Under the pieces are notes generated by a model. The model was not told the origin of the DNA, did no database searches, and worked only from the letters and a program-made list of their open reading frames with translations. From Pagrus major (taxonomy: Eukaryota > Chordata > Actinopteri > Spariformes > Sparidae): 64,000 nucleotides of DNA. Positions 24,330-35,600 of this stretch are shown here, piece after piece (the first letter of the stretch is position 1; each line of letters opens with the position of its first letter). Location of the stretch: assembly GCF_040436345.1 (NCBI RefSeq), contig NC_133230.1, positions 4,547,297 through 4,611,296 of the forward strand, given 5' to 3'. The translations under genes and the position numbers were made by a program.

Positions 24330-25480
24330 TTTTTTCATTTTTTCATTTTTCTATTTTTTCGTTGTTCTATTTTTCTATTTTTTCATTTTTCTCATTTTTT
24401 CATTTTTTCATTTTTTCATTTTTCAATTTTTCAATTTTTTCATGTTTTCATTTTTCCATTTTTTCATTTTCATGTTTTCATGTTTTCATTTTTCTATTTT
24501 TTCATTTTTTCATTTTTTCATTTTTCTATTTTTTCATTTTTTTCATTTTTTTATTTTTTCATTTTTTCATTTTTTCATTTTTCTATTTTTTAATGTTTTC
24601 ATTTCTTCATTTTTCCATTTTTTCATTTTTTCTCATTTTTTCATTTTTTCTCATTTTTTAATTTTTTAATTTTTTAAATTTTTCTCATTTTTCCATTTTT
24701 CTATTTTATCATTTTTTTCATTTTTTTATTTTTTCATTTTCATTTTTTCATTTTTTCAATTTTTTTCATTTTTTCATTTTCATTTTGTATTTAATTTTTT
24801 TGTTTTATTTTTGTATTTTTTGTATTATTATTATTATATTTTTTTATTTCAATTTTCTCATTGGCCTGCAGTGAAAAAACCTGCAAAAAAATGTTTTGTT
24901 TTTTATTTTGTTATTTTATCATTTTTCATTTTTTTTCATTTTTTTCATTATTTAATTTTTAAATTTTTTCATGTTTTCATTTTTCCATTTTTTCATTTTT
25001 TGATGTTTTTATTTTTTCATTTTCATTTTTTCATTCCTTCATTTGTATTTTTTTGTATAATTTTTTTATTTTAATCTTCTCACTGGCCTGCAGTGAGGAA
25101 ACCTGCAAAACAATTATTTTATCATTTCTTCATTTTTAATTTTTTAATTTTTCACTTTTTTAATTTTTTAATTTTTCAATTTTTCAATTTTTCAATTTTC
25201 ATTTTTTTCATTTCTTCATTTGTATTTTTAATTTTTAATTACATTTATTTGTTTTATATTTGTGTTAATTTTTTTATTTTAATTTTCTCACTGGCCTGAG
25301 AAAATACTTTTTTTGCAGGTTTTCTCACCGAAAACCTGCAAAAAAAGTATTTTGTTTTTTCATTTTTTTCATTTTTTTCATTTTTTTCATTTTTCCATTT
25401 TTCTATTTTTTCATTTTTCTATTCTTTCATTTTTTCATTTTCTATTCTTTCATTTTTTCATTTTCAAAGTCATCAACACT
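24330..25480 (+). repeat. T-rich low-complexity array with three copies of a hairpin-forming core
   Basis: The array is built from degenerate TTTTTTCA units of 6-11 bp. Embedded at 24851-24890, 25072-25110 and from 25281 is a core of about 40 bp, consensus AATTTTCTCACTGGCCTG followed by CAGTGAGAAAACCTGC, spaced by about 220 bp. The same core occurs twice in the opposite orientation at 28.9-29.4 kb. The phenylalanine-rich reading frames through it are artefacts of TTT/TTC/ATT codons. Confidence 0.85.
25301..25353. repeat. Perfect 24-bp inverted repeat with 5-nt loop
   Basis: Positions 25301-25324 are the exact reverse complement of 25330-25353, around the loop TCACC. It sits in the third core copy of the T-rich array and replaces the expected right half of that core, as if the sequence had snapped back and copied itself. 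Confidence 0.9.
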
Positions 25481-25559
25481 TTATTGATTATTGGGAGCTG
25501 TGTTTTTTTTTTTTATCCAATTGCCAATAAAATAAAAACATTTTAAAATGTATTATTTT

Positions 25560-25760
25560 GGCTCTGATGCAGCATTCAGTCTGCAAACTAAGTAAAATTA
25601 TCAATAAACTTAGTGGCGTAAAAAAAGTAGAATATTTGTCTCCAATTTGTAGTGGAGTGGAAGTATGAAGGAGCAGAAAATGAAAATACTCAAGTAAAGT
25701 ACAAGTACCTCACAAGTGTACTGAGGTAAAGTAAATTGTACTAGTCTGTCCATCGCTGCT
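25560..25760 (-). repeat. Interspersed repeat, 'tactcaagtac' family, reverse orientation
   Basis: It reads as the reverse complement of the copies at 17.6 kb and 60 kb. Landmarks are GATGCAGCATTCAGTCTGCAA, GTAGTGGAGTGGAAGTA and ACTCAAGTAAAGTACAAGTAC. Confidence 0.75.
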
Positions 25761-26155
25761 GCATTGTTTCAGCTTATACTTGATGGTGAAATAAGTAGCT
25801 TTTTAAAAATAAAATGTATATACTTTTATATTTTATAATATATATTTTAAACGTTTGTGGTGAATCCATCAGGCGAATGCATTAGGACTTATTGCTGGAT
25901 GCTGACAACACTCAAAAATTAATATATGTATGTGTTATATGTGTCTTTCTGCTGACTCTTTCAATATAAACCTGCCTAAAACAATGAGAGCCTGTCTTCT
26001 CTCTTCGTTAAGTTGAAAAGCAGTCGGTCACATGACTCGTGCGCCTCTGAGAAGGTGTGAAAGTTCTCATGGAGAGCAATAACCTCCACCTCCAATAGGA
26101 TGAAGAGTGCACTTCATTTAACCAGCGCAGGTTTTAGGGTAGTATAGGGTATTGT

Positions 26156-26177
26156 AAAAAAAAAAAAAAAAAAAAAA
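26156..26177. repeat. Poly(A) run
   Basis: About 21 consecutive A residues followed by GGGG and further A. It could be a retroposon tail, but I see no element body beside it that I can identify. Confidence 0.7.
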
Positions 26178-26599
26178 GGGGAAAAAAATCCTCCTTTGCA
26201 TTTTATTTGTAAAGCTGAGGGCCCCTCCACTCCATCTAATAGTCATTAGCTTTCATTACAAGCGTTTGAAGTGGAAGCTGCTCTTTGTCTCGCAGTGAAA
26301 GGGCCGCACTGGAGCCGCACAATGACTTCTGACACGGGCTCTGACGAGAGAGAGGAGCTCTCCTGTTTGGAGAGGAGAGTCTGTTTCTCGCAGGAAGCAG
26401 CAGTTCCTGTTCGAGTTGAGCAACAGAACATCTTGTATATCTTTTTATGCGTCCTGGATGTTTATTGTCGTTGTTGTCGGTGCTTTTTATTCTGCCGTCT
26501 TGGCCAATTTATAAATTATTTTAATGGGACTAGGTGGTTAGAAAAGTAAAAAAAACAATGAGACAAGTTAGAGAACAAATAGAAAGACGTTTATGAGGG

Positions 26600-27260
26600 C
26601 TGGAACTGTGTCTCGCCCGGAATTAGCTGGTTCCAAATGAATGCGTAATTTATCCAACGTGCGTCTTTTACGCACGAGAATAAAATGAGAAAAATCGGAA
26701 AATTATGCATCCAATCTCTAAAATGTTGTAAGTCTGTCTTTGATAATCAACAGTAGATACATTTAATCTACTTTTCATAATGGATCATTGCAAAAGTCAT
26801 TTCCGGTGTTCTTAAAGCGGTCTGTACCTTTAAAAAGATCATTTTACGATTTTTATAACATCTCAGATTTACGCCATCGTCGTAAAATACTTAAAAATCG
26901 ATTTTAAGATATGAAAACATCGCAGGTGAAGCTACAACTACCTTCTCCTGATATCAACACTATTTTTCTCTCTAAACCGTGTTAAAAGCGGGATGTTTGT
27001 TTATGCGGATGCAGAGGCGCGGAGCCGCGTACAGGTGGCTAAACGACCGCACTTCTCACGCAGGTGGCACAAACGCAGCGACGTGCTACTTTTCCCATCT
27101 CGTTATAACGGGGTGAAATTTTCCAAGTATTTAAGTGGAACAGATTAGCTGAACACACAACGCTAATGCGAAACAAAATGGCCAATTAGTTTATTAATGA
27201 ACGGAGAGGGAGGTGAGAGGGAGACCCCGAGCTGCAGCTGGCCTCTGCTGTCTGATGGTT
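26600..27260. promoter_or_regulatory. Candidate regulatory segment between noto and emx1
   Basis: Unique-looking sequence between the two low-complexity arrays. It holds two CAGGTG E-boxes (near 27030 and 27062), several GCGTAA/TTTACG repeats and a homeodomain-rich end (CTAATGCG, CCAATTAG, TTAATGAA) near 27160-27200. No ORF is convincing. The inference rests on motif density and position. Confidence 0.25.
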
Positions 27261-27339
27261 TAATCAACATCAGGGACAAAGATCTGAGGACAGAGAGCAG
27301 ATTTATAGCTGATCGTCGTGCTGATTCCTGTTTATCACC

Positions 27340-27600
27340 ACAGCTGAAACGATTAGTCGACCAAAGGAACATTAATGTCCCACTATTTTGATGATCGATT
27401 AATCGTTTCTGTCGTTTTTCAAGCAAAAATGTCCAAATTTGCTTCTTCCAGCTTCTTAAATGTGAGGATTTGCTCCTTTTCTTTGTCATTTAAGACAATA
27501 AATGACGAGATTTGGGTCTCTTAACTAAACAATTAGTCGATTTATCATGAAAATAATCATCAGACTGATCGATAATGGAAATAATCATTAGTTGCAGCCC
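27340..27600 (+). repeat. Interspersed repeat, 'TTAGTCGATTAATCG' family, good copy
   Basis: The left end reads GAAACGATTAGTCGACC. It then has GATCGATTAATCGTTT, TTTCAAGCAAAAATGTCC, CTTCTTAAATGTGAGGATTTGCTCC and AATTAGTCGATTTATC. The right end, near 27560-27600, is partly inverted relative to the left (AATAATCATTAGTTGCAGC), so the element may have weak terminal inverted repeats. Confidence 0.7.
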
Positions 27601-28789
27601 TTTTTTATCACATACATTATAAAAAGTAGTGCAATCATACACTATAGAAGCCATATTCAAACATTAAAGTATGTTTTATTATGAAGGGCTCCTGGTTAGA
27701 TAAGACTGAAGAGACCAAATAAAGGCCTTTCTCTCCTTAACAGCAGCTACTGATATTTATTCATTTCTGTCAGGATGTTTCTGTTGTCGTCTTTTTAATT
27801 TTAGATGGACACGATGACGAGGTTGACCACAGCTGAAGAGATTTAGACTTTTCTGGGCATGTTTAGCACTGAGTTGATTTTTTACTGCAGGGAAACATCG
27901 TCATCAATATTTTGTGAAAGGGGCCTCACATTTCTGTAACATTATTATTTGTGTGTTTTTGGTTTAGTTTGTTAAAAGTGTAACATTATGTTCATTAATA
28001 CGCCTTGTATTAACCTCCAAGTATTGAAGAAGCTACTTTAAAATAAGTAAATAAGCCAGAATACTGCAGCAAATTTACCCCGGGAAGGGAATCTAGTTTG
28101 GTTCACAAAAGTCATCTGGAAAGAGGAGCTCAAACTATTTTTGTTAAAAAAAATTATCAAATTGACAAAAATATGGTACAAAAAAACGTCACATGGCAGC
28201 AAATAAAATCAGTTAATTGGTCATGTATGAACAAAAAAAATGTAATTAAAATTCCCTGCTATTCATGGGAAAGTGACATGAATGTCAACTCACAGTAGAG
28301 AAGAAATGGTAGAATAAAATACATTAAAAACTTTCCTTTACATGTGACCCAAAATTATTTTAAAATGAGGGGAAAGTGTCATTTAACTATTTTAATAAGT
28401 GCAGATATGAATGTAGTTGAACTACCAGCGAGCTACTACTACTGATTTAATTACATGTAGTTCACTCCACAGTTTTGTTTCTTTAATCTTCTTCATTTTT
28501 CTATAATATTTCTCAATTTCCAAGTAAACAACTGGGAGTGGCACCTCCTGGAGCAGGAACTAAACTGAGGTCAGAAGCTCCAGGTGACCTCTGCAGGAAA
28601 AAAAAAAAAAAAAAACATGTCCTTCCTCCATTCAACCACTGGATGGCAGCATTGGTTTAAAAACAACAAACCATCTTCAGTGAACAGGTTTGTTTTTAGT
28701 GCAGTTCACTACAAGTCTTCTCCCTTTGGAGGTACAATGACAAATTACATTAAGGGAAAACAGCTGATGGTGAGAAAGATTAAACTTCT

Positions 28790-29425
28790 AAAAAAAAATA
28801 ATTAAATATATAAAAATATATAAGAAAATATTAAATAATAATAACAAATCTTTTTTTTTTTTTTAAAAAAAACAGAAAATAGAAAAAATGAAAAAAATAT
28901 ATAATTTTTTTGCAGGTTTTCTCACTGCAGGCCAGTGAGAAAATTAAAATAAAAGAAATAAAAAAATAAAAAATACAAATGGAAAAAATGAAAAAATTTA
29001 AAAATTTAAAAATTAAAAACAGAAAAATGAAAAAATAGAAAAATGAAAAAATAGAAAAATTTAAAAATTTAAAATTTTTAATTTAAAAATAGAAAAATTA
29101 AAAAATAGAAAAATTAAAAATTAAAAATTAAAAAATAGAAACATGAAAAAATTGAAAAATAAAACAAAAAATTAAATAAATAAAAATAAAAATACCAATG
29201 AAAAAATTAAAAATATTAAAAATTAAAAACAGAAAAATTAAAAATCAAAAAATGAAAATGAAAAAATTGAAAAATTGAAAAATGAAAAAAATGAAAAATG
29301 AAAAAATGGAAAAATGAAAAAATTGAAACATGGAAAAATGGAAAAATTGAAAAATTAAAAAATAGCAAAATAAAAAAAACAAAATAAAATTTTTGCAGGT
29401 TTTCTCACTGCAGGCCAGTGACACT
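28790..29425 (-). repeat. A-rich low-complexity array with two inverted copies of the hairpin core
   Basis: This is the reverse-orientation counterpart of the array at 24.3-25.5 kb, made of degenerate AAAAAATGA/AAAAATTA units. Cores lie at about 28909-28948 and 29393-29421. In the first, 28917-28927 and 28933-28943 form a perfect 11-bp stem around the 5-nt loop CAGGC. Confidence 0.85.
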
Positions 29426-29429
29426 GTAA

Positions 29430-31673
29430 AAAGTGTTCGATAAAAAAGCTCTTTTATGTCAGTTTTTAAAATACCTTCTGTGAAACTACAATCATTAAAG
29501 GACCCATCCTGTGTTTTCTATCATTTACTGTTAAAACTTTCATTAACATGTATAACATGTTGTTAAAAAAGAGGCCACTTGAGGGCAGCACTTGTATGAT
29601 ACTGAACCACCAGTCTTCAGAGGGTCCCTCACACTTTGTCCCTCTCTTCCGCTCAGTACTGTGGATAATTTCCTGCAGATAAACTTGCAGAATGTCTTTG
29701 AACACTGCTTTTATTTTAAACGCCAGACTTTTGGACAGTGGTGTGACTGAAAAGTTGTATTGATTTTCATTTCCCCACATTTTAAGAAGACAAGAGTAAG
29801 AAGAAATCTAGTATTTTTGGTCAGGCTGATGTGTTTTAATTGTTTTTACTGTTTTATTTGTTTTCATACAGTTTAGAAGTCAGTACTGTGACAGACTGGA
29901 TTATCTTGGTGTAATAAATGGACTTTGTTTTTTAATCTACAGCTGTAAATTTGTTTCTACAATTTGCAAAGACGCAGAAGAAAATAAGTACGCACGCTCC
30001 ACCAGTGTTTCTTCTTGTTTGTTAAATCAAAATTATAGTTTTTCATGTCACCAGTTTCCAGAAATCAGCCCCACCCTGAAATGCATAAATACGATGTGGT
30101 GGTTGAGTGTTTCTCGCTGGCTTTTTCTGCAAGAATGATCATATTTTTATGAGGAACAACATGTCACAGTTAAAATGCTAATTAAAGCATTTTTTTTTAA
30201 ATGCCTCTCACATAGAAATGTTGGCCCTGTGTTGCACTCCGGAACAGCTCAAATAAAGAGGAATGTGTCCTGTTAAACCTGCTCTTTACCATCTCTCAGT
30301 TTACTTAATTAGTCAATGTGTAACTGCACCTTTTCTCCTCCACTCTTATTAATATATAATCTGAGGAGTTATGATTCCAGTGTGAACCACAGAGGACATA
30401 AAAACAGAATAAATCTCAGTATTTTCCCAATCTTGGTTTATATTGTCACTTTTGCGCCCTTAAAATGAGGATTTTCACAATAAAAGACATTTTACGCACA
30501 GCTCAGATCGGCAGCTACGGAACAACAGGAGACTGCACTGCTTTGTTTTTTCGCGGTTTTGGCCACCTATTAACCAGCAGCGATCAGGGTCAGTGCGTAA
30601 AGGCCTCCAGGGTTTCATCATTAAACCGGAGCGGCTCGGTCAGCCCTCAAGTTCCTGCCTCTGAACTGAGGGTGAAGGGTTTAAATATAAAATCCAGCGA
30701 GTCCTGAGAAATGTTTGATCGCTCTCTACTTTATTCGGTTATGAACTTGTGTTTGTCTTGATCATAATATGAGCTTTTTATGTGCGTATGTGTGTGTATA
30801 TGAACATGTTTTGTATCCTGGAGCAAAATAACTGCACAGCAACATGTTAGTTTCTGGTAATCCTGATCGACACACGCATTTTGAATAAGATTAGAATGAT
30901 TCACAGGTTTATTATATTCAATACTGGCTCATATGAGTCCTGCAATTTCCAGGAACAGTGTGATCTGTCCACACAATCCTTATAATTATTTAAAAAATGA
31001 TGCTGAAAGAGAAAAACAAGGAGATTTTGGGGGACACGTCTTTTAGGAGCCTTTAGCTCTAAACGCCCTAATCAACAACTTGTTTTACCTCATAATTTCC
31101 ACCGGTAATGATTTTCTAATGCAACCTCCACGCAAACGAGCGCATTAAGAGGATAATTATTAACTTGGTTAGTGCAGCATGGAAGCGGAGCGCCGAGGGG
31201 ATACAGAGGAGGCAGCAGCTCCAAAACACAATTACCTGCTGCTTCCTCCTGCAGGACGCGACTGTTCTCACAGAGGACGAGCTCAGGCTCTGATGTGTGT
31301 TTTATTAAAATGTTCAGGCATCAAACTCGGTTCAAAACAATTTATTTTATTTTAACTGATGCATCTGAGAAGCCTGAAGGGAAGTTTGTGTCCTGAAATA
31401 GTAAAAATGTTTGTTGTTGAATGTATTTTGTTTGTGTATTTGTAATATTACTGTTTCATTGCTCTGTCCCCAACAAAACAATAAATAAAATAATATAAGA
31501 ATATATATATAAATTAAGTAAATCCTATTATTACTGATGTTATTATTATTATTATTATTATCGTGATATTTTGCGTTTATAGCGCATAAAATAAGTATTA
31601 AGGCGAAAAATGTCCATAGAAAAATCTTCTTTTCCTTTTTTTCTTCAAGTTCAACGTGTATCACACACATACA

Positions 31674-31720
<47 letters not shown>

Positions 31721-32600
31721 ACACACTAATCAAATGAATTACAAATTAAAATGAATCAATAAAAGTGACCACTTGTTCTTTTCTTTTCTGGTGGGAGAAA
31801 CTGTTTTAATTTATTTGGATTAAAGAGGATAAAAATGGTATTTCTGGTTTTTATCTTTGGTGCAAGTTGACCTGAGCGCAAATGTGCTTCAGCAGAAGAA
31901 AAGAAAAATGAATTATACGCCTGTCGTTACTTTGGTGAACACGTCCAGCATCACTTTGAATTACATGGAAGTTTTTAAGTGTGATATCTGGATTTAATGG
32001 TCTGAAGGACAGAAACAACTCAAACATTCAGCACTTCGCTGGTGAAATTTCCACTCGTGTCCATGAGACTTTCTCTGACACTTTGCCTCCATGTTATCGG
32101 CACTTGTGGAGAATTCCTGTCTGATTGAAGTTTAGCTCCTCGCCCCCCCTCCGGCGGATTGTTTCCCCTCCTGAACACCGACATATTATGGCTGAATAGG
32201 ACACACAATGACCCATTAATTGGAGCACACATGTTTTCTCAGCGTGCCTCTGTAACTAAGCTGCCTCTGCCGGGGCCCTGTGTTGATCTACGAAGCAGGT
32301 ACTTGAATGAGGAGACCTATTGGCAGGTGCTCTGGTCCAATCAGCTCGCTTCCTGCGCGCCGTCGAGACGCACTGAAGGTTGGAGGCGCTTTGACTCGGT
32401 GCGCAGAAACCCTCTGAGTCCATGGATCACACTCATTTGCAGCACTGTTGAGTTCTGTAGCAGCATCTCCTCTGGACGAGCCTGTGAAGACACAAACCAG
32501 CAGATCACCCTCAGCCCTCCATCTGTGGTCATGACGCACCTCTGAGAGGGAGCTTACTTCTTTTTCCAGCAACAGATTTCTTCTCTTCTGGTCTCTTTTT
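29430..32600. promoter_or_regulatory. Upstream region of emx1
   Basis: No coding exon is supported. Candidate regulatory blocks are 30290-30440 (CTTAATTAGTC, TTATTAATAT) and 31020-31290 (CCCTAATC, GGTAATGAT, CATTAAGAGG, AATTATTAAC). An (AC)n run lies at about 31673-31728. A CCAAT element (GGTCCAATCAG) is at about 32334-32344, 270 bp before the emx1 start. I found no TATA box, as is common for developmental genes with GC-richer promoters. Confidence 0.4.
31673..31728. repeat. (AC)n microsatellite
   Basis: A nearly pure AC run with a few CTCAC interruptions, about 0.9 kb upstream of the emx1 start codon. Confidence 0.9.
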
Positions 32601-32611
32601 TCCATCCAGAG

Positions 32612-35600
32612 ATGATGTTTTCGTCTGCAGGGAAGCGCTGCTTCACGATAGAGTCTCTGGTCGCCAAAGAGAACCCTCTGACGGCCGAGGAGCCGATCCG
32701 TCCGACGGCTTTAAGTTACTCCAACCCGACGACAGATGCCTTAATGAACAGCTACCAGGGTCCGCCGGCCAGGTCCCTCTATCAGACCCCGGACCTGGTG
32801 TTCCCAGAGACGGTTAGCCACCCCTCCCTCACCGTGGCTCCCCACCAGCTCGGAGGCTCCCACCTACAGCATCCGCACTTCTTCGGGACGCAACACCGAG
32901 ACCCGCTCAACTTCTACCCCTGGGTGCTCCGGAACAGGTTCTTTGGACACAGGTTTCAAGGTAAAAAATAAAGTGTGAAGAAACTGATTTTAATTCCACT
33001 TGAAGATCAGACTGCGCAATGATTTACCTCCTCTTACCAAGCTAAACATTAATTCTAGTAAGGAATAAACTAGATTTGGAAAGAGGAGAAAGGTGTTTTT
33101 TCTCATCAAATCCATCAGTATTTCATATTTCATCGACACTACATGGCTGTGAACATTTGTGCCACAGATAGCATTAAACCACCAGGCCACCGGCTGCGCA
33201 GCTCTCATGTCCCCACTCTCCCTTCGCCCTGCAGCTACTCTCTCAAAGCCACACAGCCACGAGAAGATAAGCGCTGATTTTTTTTTCCCATACAAGAAAA
33301 CTCGCCCTGGGTCAGACCGCAGTTGTTGTTCATCTCATTTTTATAAATATCTGGCACAACAGCCAGGCTGAGGAGAGCAGACAGATCAAACCCAGGATAA
33401 TAAACTCAGAATAATGGGAACAGAAATCAGAAGGAAATCCTGCGCAGTGAAGGATTTGAGCCTGCAGTGGTTTATTTACCGGACAGAGCTGAGCGCAAAC
33501 TGCGCGCACAGACGAGCGATTATGGCACAATTAAAACTGCGCATTTGTTTTATTGACTTGTATATTTTACATTAAAGGCAGAATGATGCAAATCCACAAA
33601 TTGACAGTTTTTAATACAGCGTACTAAATAACTTTTCCACACTGGCAGTTTGTTGGATCCTAATCTGTTTTTTATTTTTATTTAAATATCCATTGATGTC
33701 CTCTGGTTGGACAAAAACGAAGAAAAGAGTTTAAATAATCAGCTGATAATTAAAAAGAAGAAAATAAGTTTGTTATGTTATAAAATCAGAGAGGAAACAA
33801 AAAGCATTTAGGAAGTTTTAGCGCCAAATACACATTTCATCTTGGAGAATATTTTTAGTTTCTCTTTCCTGACAGAAAATTGGGAAGTATTAACAGATAA
33901 ATGTGGGTTAATTTAACAACTTTAATTGTGAACAATAACACAAAATATTTGACGTTTATTTGCTTTATTTTGATGCAAATATATATAATCGTGTATCCTA
34001 TTATATGTGTATTTTAGAGGTATGTATCTGATCCATATTTTTCTTTCCCAAAACTGGAACCGAGCATGTTTGGTTAAAATATTTCAGTTAAAAAAAAAAA
34101 ATAATAACCCTCAAAAAAATGAACGTTTATATTCAGGTCTACAAAATGTTTTTTTTTATCGGGCTTGTACTGTTTTTGTTGTTTTTATTAAAAAGGAACA
34201 GCTCCACTCAAATTATTTAAGTATTCTGGGATATGCGTAATAATAGTGTCGCATTATTTTTTGGGGGGACCAAAAATAATCACAGAACACAAAATAAAAA
34301 TTATAAATATGTCACAGAATAAACACTAAAACATCCCTGACTCATTGTGTGTTTGTCTCCGTGCACGCGCGACACTAACACTAATTTAATGGCTTCATGC
34401 GTAAAATAACTCCATTAAAATATAATTTCACTGTGGGGCCTGATACAGAAAGAAAACAGCTGCTCAGGTTTCACCTCAGAAATTAAAAAAAATGGGAATT
34501 TGATTTAAAAAATATATTATTTTTATTGATATTATAGAGCCACATTTTCAGTTTCTTCTATATAAATAATACCTTTATAGATGACATTTTGCTCACCTGT
34601 GATAATGACGCTACAGCATCACCTCCTCACACTTCGCAGGAGAGTAGTTGGACCTATTAACGCTGTTCACACCGTTTCTGACGAGGCAGCCGTAACACAG
34701 CTCCTGACACACACACTGTCCACTCGGAGCCAGGTGTTCGTCACAAACCTCACCTCTGGGCAGCTCCTCCACCCTCCTCACGGCCCCTCGTTGTTTCTTT
34801 TTCAAGGTAACGACGTGTCCCAGGACAGCCTGCTGCTCCACGGTCCCTTCGCCAGGAAGCCCAAACGCATCCGGACCGCCTTCTCGCCCTCCCAGCTCCT
34901 CCGGCTGGAGAGAGCCTTCGAGAAGAACCACTACGTGGTCGGAGCCGAGAGGAAGCAGCTGGCGAACAGCTTGAGTTTATCTGAAACGCAGGTGAGCTGA
35001 TGTTCTGCTGTTTGGTGCGGTCCAAGGAGAACCCTACTAGAACTTTACTAATTGTTTAAATCATTAACCTGAGACCAAATAAACTGAGAGTGTGTTAATT
35101 AATATTCACGTGTCATCATTCACATAATGTAATTTGTGCGTAATTGATTGACATAAAACTCAGAAGCAGCATTTATCCAAACAGCTGACTCTCTTTATAT
35201 TCTCCATTATGAGGCCTAATGGACATGAGACACTGTGGACTCGTTAAACATCACCATCGATCATATTTACGCTCTTTAATCTTGAATTAAAAACACCTTT
35301 AAGCGACCCCTGGACAGACTGCGCTCTCAAGACCACTGATTTATATAAATACATCAAACAAATGTCTTCATTTTTGCGTCATGGCTGCAGCTGATACATG
35401 TTAGGTGATATGAGGAAAGGCTAGCCATTGCAACACCAGTTAATTTTTAATCTCCTCTGTCATTAAAGGTACACTGTGTAGAAATACAAACTCAAATTAA
35501 AATTCTTAATAAGTAATAACAGAAAATATTTGGGTTTTTTTCCATAAATGAATAAACGAGCTGTTCTCAGAGGAAAATAAGGTCCCAGGAACAGTTAGAA

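Noticed and set aside
24330-25480. CRISPR-like spaced repeats
   Set aside because: The spaced cores lie in low-complexity DNA of a vertebrate genome, with no unique spacers and no cas genes.
24362-25546. Series of long phenylalanine-rich ORFs
   Set aside because: They are read straight from TTTTTTCA low-complexity repeat, have no domain and would arise in any T-rich array.
31347-31733. 128-codon ORF on the - strand
   Set aside because: It starts in an AC microsatellite and continues through AT-rich spacer; no recognisable domain.
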